Positions 8,435 through 14,418 of a stretch of DNA of 15,675 nt are shown here, piece after piece (the stretch's first letter is position 1; each line of letters opens with the position of its first letter). The translations under genes and the position numbers were made by a program. The stretch lies in assembly GCA_036732565.1 (NCBI GenBank), contig DAINCF010000120.1:1-15675 (forward strand), written 5' to 3'. A model generated the notes under the pieces. It was given only the letters and a program-made list of their open reading frames with translations, did not search any database and was not told where the DNA came from. The stretch comes from JAIVJN01 sp036732565 (GTDB taxonomy: Bacteria; Acidobacteriota; Vicinamibacteria; Vicinamibacterales; UBA2999).

Positions 8435-8485
8435 CGTGGGGGCCGGCTTCAGCCGGCCCTGGTCCGCCTGAAGGCGGACCCCACG
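8435..8485. repeat. REP pair between convergent genes
   Basis: This is the same two-hairpin element as at 3-54: a GTGG-led GGGCCGGC/GCCGGCCC stem (loop TTCA) followed by GGTCCGCC-TGAA-GGCGGACC and CCAC. It lies 15 bp past the DUF1552 stop and 7 bp before the stop of the convergent hydrolase gene. It fills almost the whole intergenic space. It may serve as a bidirectional transcript-end structure as well as a REP. Confidence 0.87.
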
Positions 8486-8492
8486 ATCGAAA

Positions 8493-9710
8493 TCACGCGG
8501 ACCTGGCTCTGGGCGGTCGCTCCCGCAACTGCCTCGCGAAGCGCTCGATTTCGTCGAGGATTCCGTCGGCGTCACCGACGAACGGCAAGTGATCGTCGCC
8601 GGGCAACTCGACGAAGCGCGCGTTTGGGATCTGGCTGGCCACATACCGTCCCTCTTCCACGCGCAGGCAGCGATCGCCCGTACGGTGCAGGACCAGCGTC
8701 GGCACGCGTACCGTCGGTAACACGCGACGAACGTCGATCTGAGCGTTCATCCGCGTGAGCGCAACCGCCATCGCCGGGCTCGCGCCCATGCGTAGATAGC
8801 TCGCCCACCACTCGCGGAAGGACGGATCGCCGGCAACCGTGGGCGCTCGCGCTTCGATGCCGACCGGGCCGCCCCAGTGCGCGAGGATTTCATCGCAAAA
8901 CGCCTCGCGCTGCTCCATCGTCGGTGCCCACGGATAGTCCGGTGATTGAATGCGACGAGCGTAGGTGCCGATCATGATGAGCGCCTCGGTGCGGCTGGGA
9001 TACGTGGCCGCGAAGAGACTGCACATCGGCCCACCTTCGGACACGCCAAGCAGGACCGCCCTCGCCGAACCGACCGTATCCATCACGGCGCGGACATCGT
9101 CCATGCGCTGTTCGAGCGTGGGCGGGCACGTGACCGGATCCGACAGCCCGGTTCCACGCTTGTCGAGCAGGATGAGGCGCGAGAACGTGGCCAATCGTCG
9201 CAGGAACCGCGCGAACGATGGCTCTCGCCAGTAGTACTCGAGGTGCGACACCCACCCCATGACGAACACGAGATCGATCGGACCGCAGCCCAGCACCTGG
9301 TAGGCGATGTTGATGTCGCCGCTTCGCGCGTACTGGACACGGACGGTCGGCGCAGGATCGGGCACGGGGGCCGCGATCGCACCCGGCGCCGCGACCTCGC
9401 TCACTGGCGCGATGAAGCGGTAGCCGCGACGATGCGCGGTCTCGATGAACCGCGGATGGCGGGCATCGTCACTGAGCGCGCGTCGAATCTCCCGCACGCA
9501 GCCTTTGAGGGCATCGTCGCCGACGAACACGTCGGGCCACACGACGTCGAGGAGCTCGCGCGTACTCACCAGGCGCCCGGGGCGCGCGACGAGACAACCG
9601 AGAAGCGTCAGGGCCTTGGGAGGCAGCGGCACGAAGCCGGAGGGATCGTGAAGGTCGCCGGTCGCGGGATCGAATTGAAACTGACCGAATTGCAGTCGAG
9701 CCGCCGTCAT
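8493..9710 (-). CDS. Winged-helix DNA-binding domain fused to alpha/beta hydrolase
   Basis: A 405-residue fusion. Residues 5-102 form an OmpR/PhoB (CadC)-type winged helix, with PLPPKALTLLGCLVARPG, VREIRRALSDD and the family-end motif HRRGYRFI. After a Pro/Ala linker comes an alpha/beta hydrolase (about 125-395). It has nucleophile Ser224 in GVSEGG, Asp346 in HRTGDRC and His374 in DDHLPF, plus LLDKRGTGLSDP typical of hydrolase domains attached to adenylate cyclases or LuxR proteins. No membrane segment is visible, so it is a soluble one-component protein. The hydrolase may bind or turn over a small-molecule signal; ligand and targets are unknown. An in-frame GTG start 8 codons earlier is less likely, because GGAG lies inside that extension 11 bp before this ATG. 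Confidence 0.88.
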   Translation of the reverse strand: MTAARLQFGQFQFDPATGDLHDPSGFVPLPPKALTLLGCLVARPGRLVSTRELLDVVWPDVFVGDDALKGCVREIRRALSDDARHPRFIETAHRRGYRFIAPVSEVAAPGAIAAPVPDPAPTVRVQYARSGDINIAYQVLGCGPIDLVFVMGWVSHLEYYWREPSFARFLRRLATFSRLILLDKRGTGLSDPVTCPPTLEQRMDDVRAVMDTVGSARAVLLGVSEGGPMCSLFAATYPSRTEALIMIGTYARRIQSPDYPWAPTMEQREAFCDEILAHWGGPVGIEARAPTVAGDPSFREWWASYLRMGASPAMAVALTRMNAQIDVRRVLPTVRVPTLVLHRTGDRCLRVEEGRYVASQIPNARFVELPGDDHLPFVGDADGILDEIERFARQLRERPPRARSA

Positions 9711-9789
9711 GCGTGGATCTTCTCCGCCAAACACTCTGCGCCGTTCGGGCCTCCGCGGATGTTGATTTATTGTTCCCGCGTAACTGACT

Positions 9790-9802
9790 GACCCATTGGG
9801 TC
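9790..9802. promoter_or_regulatory. 13-bp palindrome, candidate operator
   Basis: GACCCA-T-TGGGTC is a perfect inverted repeat with a 1-bp centre. It lies in the 147-bp intergenic region between two divergent winged-helix genes, 55 bp before the wHTH-TPR ATG. An AT-rich patch (9762-9772) lies on the hydrolase side. A TGCTATCGT extended -10-like sequence (9828-9836) lies on the TPR side. Position favours an operator shared by both genes, but no known consensus is matched and the proteins' winged helices usually prefer direct repeats. Confidence 0.35.
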
Positions 9803-9857
9803 TTGTAATCTCGCTCGAGCATCGCCGTGCTATCGTAGGGGGCTTCTAGGCGCTGCA

Positions 9858-11171
9858 ATGTCCATTTGGCGCTTTGGCGCGTTCGAAGTCGACGCCGATG
9901 CGGGCGAGCTCCGCAAGCATGGGAACAGACTTCGCCTGCGCGACCAGCCCTTGCGCTTGCTGCTGGCGCTCGTGGCCACCGCGGGCGACGTGGTCACGCG
10001 CGATCAGCTTCGCCACGACCTGTGGCCGGACGGCACGTTCGTGGACTTCGATCGTGCCATCAACAAGGCCGTCAGCGAGCTGCGGGGCGCGCTCGGCGAC
10101 GCCGCGCGCAGTCCACGCTTCGTCGAGACCTGCTCGAAACGCGGCTATCGCTTTCTCGGCTCGGTCGAGCGCGCGACGAGCCCATCGCTACCGGGGCACC
10201 CTCACAGCTCGATAGCCGACGCACACCAGGCGTACCTCACTGGGCGATATCTCTGGAACCGGCGAAGCGTCACGGATCTGTATGCCAGCCTTCGCTACTT
10301 CGACCGTGCGCTGGAGATCGACGAACGATGCACGCTGGCGCACGCTGGGCTCGCCGATGCGCACCTGCTGATTGGCATCTGGGGGCTGCAGCCGCCGGAT
10401 CGTGCGTTCGGCGCCGCCAGGCAAGCCGCCGCGGAGGCCCTGGCACGAAACCCCGACCTCGCTGAAGCTCACACATCGATCGCGGAAGTGCTCACGGGCT
10501 ACGAGTGGGACTGGCGTCGAGCGGAATCGCGCTACCGACACGCGCTCTCGCTCAGACCCGATTACGCCACGGCGCACCAGTTCTATGCACAGATGCTCGT
10601 CTGCCTGGGACGCACTGCGGAGGCGGTGTCTCACATCGAAACGGCGAGGCGCAGCGATCCGATCTCTCCAGCCATCAACGCGTTTCTGCCGTACATCTAC
10701 CTGGCCGCGCGGCAATACGGCCGTGCGCTTCAGGAAGCGGAGCGCGCCGTAGACCTGGAGCCACATGCGCCTCTGGCACATTGGATCCTGGGACGCACCT
10801 CTCTGTTTGCCGGCGACGTGGAACGGGCTGTAACCGTGTTGGATCGTGCCGTTGCTCTCGCCGGGCCAGCTTCGATGTGGACGGCTCAACTCGCGTACGC
10901 CCGGGCCCGGGCCGGCGACCGCTCTGGTGCGATACGGCTTCTCGCCGACCTGCTCGAACGCCAGCGACGTGAACACGTGTCGCCGTACGATCTCGCGACG
11001 GCGTTTGCCGGCCTCGAGGACACCGTCTCCGCGCTCGATCACCTGGAACACGCCTACGATCAGCACGAGATGCGAGTGATCAACTTGCGCGATCCCGAAT
11101 TCGGCGGCTTGTGTAAGGAACCGCGCTATCACCGCCTGCTCGAACGTCTCGGCCTACCTGCAGCTCCTTAA
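9858..11171 (+). CDS. Winged-helix/TPR one-component regulator
   Basis: A 437-residue protein. Residues 3-102 form an OmpR/PhoB (CadC)-type winged helix (FGAFEVDADAGELRK, VTRDQLRHDLWPDGTFVDFDRAINKAV split across helices, ending CSKRGYRFLG). A short linker without a membrane segment leads to tandem TPR-like helices from about 122 to 400, for example RYFDRALEIDERCTLAHAGL, AAEALARNPDLAEAHTSIAE and AERAVDLEPHAPLAHWILG. The layout matches soluble transcription factors that are numerous in Acidobacteriota, with TPRs binding a protein or peptide partner. It has no receiver domain, so phosphorelay control is unlikely. It is divergent from the wHTH-hydrolase gene and convergent with the cytochrome peroxidase gene. 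Target genes are unknown. Ribosome binding is weak (CTAGGCG about 6-9 bp upstream). Confidence 0.88.
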   Translation: MSIWRFGAFEVDADAGELRKHGNRLRLRDQPLRLLLALVATAGDVVTRDQLRHDLWPDGTFVDFDRAINKAVSELRGALGDAARSPRFVETCSKRGYRFLGSVERATSPSLPGHPHSSIADAHQAYLTGRYLWNRRSVTDLYASLRYFDRALEIDERCTLAHAGLADAHLLIGIWGLQPPDRAFGAARQAAAEALARNPDLAEAHTSIAEVLTGYEWDWRRAESRYRHALSLRPDYATAHQFYAQMLVCLGRTAEAVSHIETARRSDPISPAINAFLPYIYLAARQYGRALQEAERAVDLEPHAPLAHWILGRTSLFAGDVERAVTVLDRAVALAGPASMWTAQLAYARARAGDRSGAIRLLADLLERQRREHVSPYDLATAFAGLEDTVSALDHLEHAYDQHEMRVINLRDPEFGGLCKEPRYHRLLERLGLPAAP

Positions 11172-11174
11172 TCT

Positions 11175-11198
11175 CAGGCGGGGCTGAAGCCCTGCCTG
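11175..11198. terminator. Bidirectional hairpin between convergent genes
   Basis: CAGGC-G-GGGCT, loop GA, AGCCC-T-GCCTG gives a ten-pair stem with one internal G-T opposition. It starts 3 bp after the wHTH-TPR stop and ends 9 bp before the cytochrome gene stop. No T-run follows on either side, so intrinsic termination is not certain. The GGGCTGAAGCCC core resembles another short palindromic repeat type, distinct from the GTGG hairpins here, so it could be a solitary REP-like element. Confidence 0.45.
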
Positions 11199-11207
11199 CA
11201 ATTGCGG

Positions 11208-12479
11208 TCATTGTTTCCGCAGGTATGCAAGCAGTCCTGGGACCTCGGCATCAAGCAGCGGCGTGAACCCGCACTCACTCGCGTTGCAGCCCTGACCATT
11301 CACCAGCGGCGCGAACAAGCCTTGCTGTGCGAAGAACGTCATCAGCTCGAACAGCGCCTGGTAGTGCTTGACGACGACTTCCAAGGTGGTGGCGCTGTTG
11401 TCGTGGAAGTACGGCGCCGTCCGGGCAACGCCGAAGAGGGTCGGCACGTCGAAGCGTCCGAATTCGCGAACGTCACCGGTGATGAGGCCACGCCCGGGAT
11501 CGGAGGTGACAATCGTCTGCTGCGTGTTGTTGACCGTCACGACATAACGGCGGTCGGGCAGTCCAGCCGTCGGCAGGTGGTCGAAGAATGGCGTCGGGCG
11601 CGGCGTCTGCACAAATACATTGACCAACGCCTGCGCACCCGGCAGCGGACCGCGCTGAGGGACGGGCAAGAATCGCGCGTCCGTGTTCACGGTCTGGGTC
11701 GGGCCGCCATGGCAGGTCGCGCAGAACTGCGTGAACGTCCGCTTGCCCTGTCGCTCCAGTGCGTTGAGCGGCGGGTCGGTGCTCGGCAGCGGCTGCCCCG
11801 ACGCAAGCGCACGGGCAAGATTCCTCGTGCGGCTGGACGAGAACAGCTGCTCCTGAAACGCGGCGAGACGCGGGAGCACGCGGTCCTGTGGATCCGCCGT
11901 GATCTCAGAGTGGGCGCGCATCGCCGAGAGCGCTTGCTCGGGCAACGTGGCCAGCCGCCCGTCTGACTGGAACGGCCTCGTCAGTCGGGCATTGACGACC
12001 GTCGGCACGGATCGAAACACGGCGACCGATGTTGCCGCCGGATCGTCGGCCAGGCGCACGTTGGCGGGCAGCGGCAGCATCACGCGCACCAGCGCCTTGG
12101 TCCTCAGCGTCGTGAAGTCCTGGTCGAAGTCATCGGCGTCGATGGACCGAAACAGCGGATCGTCCGCGTTCGGGTCGAAACGACGACGAGCTTGCAGGAG
12201 CTGATAGCGGGTCTCGACGGTCGCTGGTGTCAGACCGAAGTTGTCTTCAGGTCGATGGCACGTCGCGCACGATCGTCCGTTGCCACCCTCATGTGGCGTG
12301 AAGAACTCGATCGCATCGATGATCCGGCCGTCGTACACGAACCCGAACGGATTCAAGGATTGCTGGGATAGCGCACCGGACTGCGCCTCGAGCGCGGTCG
12401 ATGGCTCACGCGCCGCGGCCACGGACAGCAACCCGACCCACAGCACCACCAGCATTCGACCCAACCACCATACGTTCAT
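11208..12479 (-). CDS. Di-haem cytochrome c peroxidase/MauG-family protein
   Basis: A 423-residue exported di-haem protein. The hydrophobic stretch MLVVLWVGLLSVAAA (about 8-23) is a Sec signal peptide. The two c-haem sites are CATCH at 71-75 (followed by RPEDNFGLTP) and CATCH at 253-257 (followed by GGP). The near-C-terminal RTAPYFHDNSATTLEVV is a hallmark of the CcpA/MauG family. Members reduce H2O2 with two haems or catalyse oxidation chemistry through high-valent iron; which applies here cannot be told from sequence. An additional cysteine pair at 398 and 403 (CNASEC) is not a haem site and could form a disulfide. It is monocistronic as seen here, with possible regulatory repeats upstream. 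A GTG 9 codons earlier is rejected: the ribosome site at 12484-12490 fits this ATG. Confidence 0.9.
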   Translation of the reverse strand: MNVWWLGRMLVVLWVGLLSVAAAREPSTALEAQSGALSQQSLNPFGFVYDGRIIDAIEFFTPHEGGNGRSCATCHRPEDNFGLTPATVETRYQLLQARRRFDPNADDPLFRSIDADDFDQDFTTLRTKALVRVMLPLPANVRLADDPAATSVAVFRSVPTVVNARLTRPFQSDGRLATLPEQALSAMRAHSEITADPQDRVLPRLAAFQEQLFSSSRTRNLARALASGQPLPSTDPPLNALERQGKRTFTQFCATCHGGPTQTVNTDARFLPVPQRGPLPGAQALVNVFVQTPRPTPFFDHLPTAGLPDRRYVVTVNNTQQTIVTSDPGRGLITGDVREFGRFDVPTLFGVARTAPYFHDNSATTLEVVVKHYQALFELMTFFAQQGLFAPLVNGQGCNASECGFTPLLDAEVPGLLAYLRKQ

Positions 12480-12483
12480 TGGA

Positions 12484-12490
12484 CCTCTCC
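12484..12490 (-). promoter_or_regulatory. Ribosome binding site fixing the cytochrome start
   Basis: On the minus strand GGAGAGG is followed by TCCA and the ATG at 12479. It is the strongest Shine-Dalgarno in the window and lies between the alternative upstream GTG (12506) and the ATG, so it argues for the ATG. Confidence 0.75.
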
Positions 12491-12537
12491 GTCTTTTCTG
12501 CGCCACTCAGCGTGCACGGAGACGGCGGCCCAAGTCG

Positions 12538-12570
12538 TGTGGAAGTTCTGAGGTTTTCGTGAGGTTACGG
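12538..12570. promoter_or_regulatory. 11-bp phased direct repeats upstream of cytochrome gene
   Basis: TGAGGTT occurs at 12549-12555 and 12560-12566, exactly 11 bp apart. A degenerate third copy, TGTGGAA, is at 12538-12544 in the same phase. Seven-base direct repeats with four-base spacers are the usual site geometry for PhoB/OmpR winged-helix domains. The repeats lie 59-87 bp upstream of the cytochrome start, suitable for activation or repression. Two winged-helix proteins are encoded nearby, but which protein binds is inference. Confidence 0.4.
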
Positions 12571-12581
12571 TTTGGGGATTT

Positions 12582-12742
12582 GGTCCGCTCAAAGGCGGAC
12601 CCCACGCATGAGTCCCACGCTTGCCTATCCCTGGTGTCCTCGCCGCCCGACAATCAGGCGTGGGGTCCGGCGTCAGGCGTGGGGTCCGGCTTTAGCCGGA
12701 CCAGATCTGCATCAGGCGTGGGGTCCGGCTTCAGCCGGACCA
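12582..12742. repeat. Left copy of RAYT-flanking REP cluster
   Basis: The segment contains GGTCCGCT-CAAA-GGCGGACC then CCACG (12582-12606) and a unique linker (12607-12656). Next come a partial 19-bp unit, a complete GTGG-GTCCGGCTTTAGCCGGAC hairpin (12678-12702), the spacer AGATCTGCATCAGGC, and a second GTGG hairpin with TTCA loop up to 12742. The order and nearly all bases, including the linker, recur in direct orientation at 13313-13628. The transposase gene ends inside it. Confidence 0.85.
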
Positions 12743-13224
12743 TCCATCAACGCCTCGAGAATCTCGCGCATGGAGTAGACCTCCGATCCCGAGCCTGGAT
12801 AGTCCTCAGGACGCTGCACCAGACCAGCGCGTACAGGATTGTTGATGATGTAGCGAGCCACGGCAAGGGTCGCTTCATCATCTCGAAGCACTCGCTCGTA
12901 ACCATACTTCTGCCAGAGACGCCGACCCGTGACCCGGCTGAAGTGGTATCCAGAAAACTGGCGCGCGCGGTGAACGAACCGGCGCCCGTCCGAGATCTCC
13001 GTCCGTCCTTCCACGAGAAGGTGCACGTGGTCCGGCATGAAGCAGTACGCAAGTAGTGCAAAGGCTTCCTCTCGTGCGGCACGCAGAATCTGCGCAATGG
13101 TGAGATCGACGGCCGCCTTGTCCGTGAAGACGGTGAGGCGACCATGCGTGCTCCACGTCAAGAAATATCGCTGCGCTCCGACATATCCGAAGCCGCGCAG
13201 GTGGCGAGGATAGTTTGGGGACAT
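12712..13224 (-). CDS. REP-associated tyrosine transposase (RAYT), Y1 HUH
   Basis: A 170-residue Y1 transposase of the RAYT/IS200-like group. Family motifs are present: RYFLTWSTHGR near the N-terminus, HUH motif in CFMPDHVHLLVEG (His66, His68), and ARYIINNPVRAGLV, in which Tyr125 aligns with the catalytic Tyr of the family's YIxxNPV block. RAYTs nick REP hairpins as single strands and are linked to spread of REP/REPIN elements; they are usually single-copy and do not mobilise themselves like an IS. Length is normal for the family. REP clusters flank it on both sides in direct orientation. The last nine residues, GPAEAGPHA, and the TGA stop are encoded by the REP at 12712-12742. No good Shine-Dalgarno precedes the ATG. 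All catalytic residues are intact. Confidence 0.92.
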   Translation of the reverse strand: MSPNYPRHLRGFGYVGAQRYFLTWSTHGRLTVFTDKAAVDLTIAQILRAAREEAFALLAYCFMPDHVHLLVEGRTEISDGRRFVHRARQFSGYHFSRVTGRRLWQKYGYERVLRDDEATLAVARYIINNPVRAGLVQRPEDYPGSGSEVYSMREILEALMDGPAEAGPHA

Positions 13225-13256
13225 GCAGCGGATGGTGCAAAGGCTCGGCCCGATCT

Positions 13257-13281
13257 GGTCCGCCTAAAGGCGGACCCCACG
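13257..13281. repeat. Single REP hairpin upstream of RAYT
   Basis: GGTCCGCC-TAAA-GGCGGACC is followed by CCACG, an eight-pair stem with a 4-base loop. It lies 33 bp upstream of the transposase ATG. It has the same polarity as the hairpins at 12582 and 13313. Between it and the next copy is a spacer in which GAGTCCCACGCC and CTGAGTC-like bits recur. Confidence 0.85.
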
Positions 13282-13390
13282 CCTGCCTGAGTCCCACGCC
13301 CGACTGAGTCTTGGTCCGCCTGAAGGCGGACCCCACGCATGAGTCCCACGCCTGCCTATCCCTGGTGTCCTCGTCCGCCCGACAACCAGA

Positions 13391-13464
13391 CGTGGGGTCC
13401 GGCGTCAGGCGTGGGGTCCGGCGTCAGGCGTGGGGTCCGGCGTCAGGCGTGGGGTCCGGCGTCA
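13391..13464. repeat. 19-bp tandem array, open-ended at gap
   Basis: The unit CGTGGGGTCCGGCGTCAGG is repeated without change at 13391, 13410, 13429 and 13448, the last copy being cut by the gap after 17 bases. After the gap, GGCGTGGGGTCCGG continues straight into a full REP hairpin. The unit is the 5' half of a REP hairpin plus GCGTCAGG, so the array looks like expansion of a truncated REP. The left flank copy has only one such unit. Confidence 0.9.
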
Positions 13465-13564
13465 NNNNNNNNNNNNNNNNNNNNNNNNNNNNNNNNNNNN
13501 NNNNNNNNNNNNNNNNNNNNNNNNNNNNNNNNNNNNNNNNNNNNNNNNNNNNNNNNNNNNNNNN
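13465..13564. other. Assembly gap (100 N)
   Basis: Exactly 100 N, the conventional length for a scaffold gap of unknown size. Both edges are in the 19-bp repeat, so the assembler probably failed on a longer array. The real content and length are unknown. Confidence 0.97.
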
Positions 13565-13667
13565 GGCGTGGGGTCCGGCTTTAGCCGGACCAGATCTGCA
13601 TCAGCGGGGGGCCGGCTTCGGCCGGACCACGATTGGACAGACCTGACGCTCGATCTCGAATCCGCTT

Positions 13668-14076
13668 TCACTTCGCGAGGTTGACGAACACGACGTAGAT
13701 GTTCGCGTTGGCTTGTGCGGCCTCGCTGTTCGAGCCGAGCGCGCGAGCGTCATCGATGATCTCTACTGCGCGTTGCCGCGCCCGCGACCAGCCGCGGGAT
13801 ACGGACTGGGGCCGACGATCGGGATGCGACGGCTGGCATCTTTCACCACGCCAACCGCCATCAACTCGAGCGGCTCCTTGCCCGCCTCCAACGCGATCGT
13901 CTGATTGAAGTTGTACGCCACCGCATCGCCCGCCTTGATCGGCGCCTTCTCTTCGCCGATCGTAACCGTGCCCTCACCAGCCAGGACGTAGTGAAAGCCG
14001 CCAATCTCGGCGTGGGTGCTCGGCTGCCGACGAGGACCACGAGTCCGATGGCACATGCCGCGACGAGGTTCTGCAT
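13668..14076 (-). pseudogene. Frameshifted exported cupin-domain gene
   Basis: The gene is readable in three frames in succession. From ATG 14076 (GGAG 6 bp upstream), MQNLVAACAIGLVVLVGSRA is a signal peptide. The reading then continues in a second frame with STHAEIGGFHYVLAGEGTV and KAGDAVAYNFNQT, a cupin barrel, as far as GPSPYPAAGRGRGNAQ and a TAG at 13763. A third frame carries AVEIIDDARALGSNSEA and VNLAK with TGA at 13668. The pieces fit one protein of about 130 residues interrupted by two indels. The cupin part begins at motif 1 without the usual N-terminal strands, so sequence may also be lost, and motif 2 lacks the expected His. It lies 15 bp downstream of a quinoprotein remnant. Sequencing error could explain the shifts, but the decayed neighbour favours a pseudogene. 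Confidence 0.72.
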
Positions 14077-14091
14077 GGGTGACTCCGTTGC

Positions 14092-14260
14092 TTACTCCGC
14101 CACTCCGAACACGATGATGTTCGCGTCCGAGGCGATGGCCACGGGCTGTGTGCCATCGAACTGATACGTCATCGGCGACGCCCGCCAGACGTTGTTGGTC
14201 TGAAAGCGCCAGAGCGGCGCACCGCTCGACGCATCCACCGGCTCGTCTCTCTGCCTCGAG
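14092..14260 (-). pseudogene. 3' remnant of PQQ-dependent quinoprotein
   Basis: Translation of the minus strand gives a C-terminal beta-propeller end: VDASSGAPLWRFQTNNVW, RASPMTYQFDGTQPVAIASD, then ANIIVFGVAE and TAA at 14092. This matches the last blade of PQQ-dependent alcohol/glucose dehydrogenase-type proteins (family pattern G-x-LLWRFQTG, RASPMTY, G-x-QYVAIA). Only about 48 recognisable codons remain, against the several hundred codons usual for the family. The 5' part is replaced by the GGCACC repeat cluster from 14264 onward, with a stretch of unrelated codons (SRQRDEP) at the junction. The remnant is directly upstream of the cupin pseudogene in the same orientation, which suggests a former operon. 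Confidence 0.78.
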
Positions 14261-14263
14261 TTC

Positions 14264-14410
14264 GTGGCACCCCTAAAGGGGTGCCCTCCATCAGAGTCCG
14301 TGGCACCACCCCAAAGGGGTGCCCTCCATCAATCACCTGGCACGGACGGCACCACCGCAGCTCGGAGGGCACCGCCGTAGTTCGGAGGGCACCACTTTAG
14401 CGGTGCCGAG
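14264..14410. repeat. GGCACC-type palindromic repeat cluster
   Basis: Two related hairpins open the cluster: GGCACCCC-TAAA-GGGGTGCC (14266-14285) and GGCACCACCCC-AAA-GGGGTGCC (14302-14322), both followed by CTCCATCA. Three tandem units of about 20 bp follow, starting GGCACC and ending CGGAG or CCGAG (14348, 14368, 14388), the last forming GGCACC-AC-TTTA-GC-GGTGCC. It is distinct in sequence from the GTGG hairpins elsewhere. The cluster lies between the TonB receptor stop and the truncated quinoprotein. Confidence 0.8.
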
Positions 14411-14418
14411 GCCCATCG

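Larger units (their letters stand above)
13313..13628. repeat. Right copy of RAYT-flanking REP cluster (contains gap)
   Basis: This starts with GGTCCGCC-TGAA-GGCGGACC-CCACG and then the same linker as the left copy, with few substitutions (CACGCCTGCC for CACGCTTGCC; ACCAGACG for ATCAGGCG). A 19-bp tandem array, the N gap, a GTGG-GTCCGGCTTTAGCCGGAC hairpin (13567-13591), the spacer AGATCTGCATCAGC and a GGGCCGGCTTCGGCCGGACC-type hairpin follow. It differs from the left copy (12582-12742) mainly by expansion of the array. Confidence 0.82.

Noticed and set aside
1703..9783. The 11-mer TTCCCGCGTAA upstream of both the kinase (1703-1713) and the wHTH-hydrolase gene (9773-9783)
   Set aside because: It lies at different distances from the starts (6 and 63 bp), and chance 11-mer matches are expected in a window of this size.
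13391..13464. CRISPR-like look of regularly spaced identical units
   Set aside because: The 19-bp units are contiguous with no variable spacers, and no cas gene is present; it is a tandem expansion of a half-REP.
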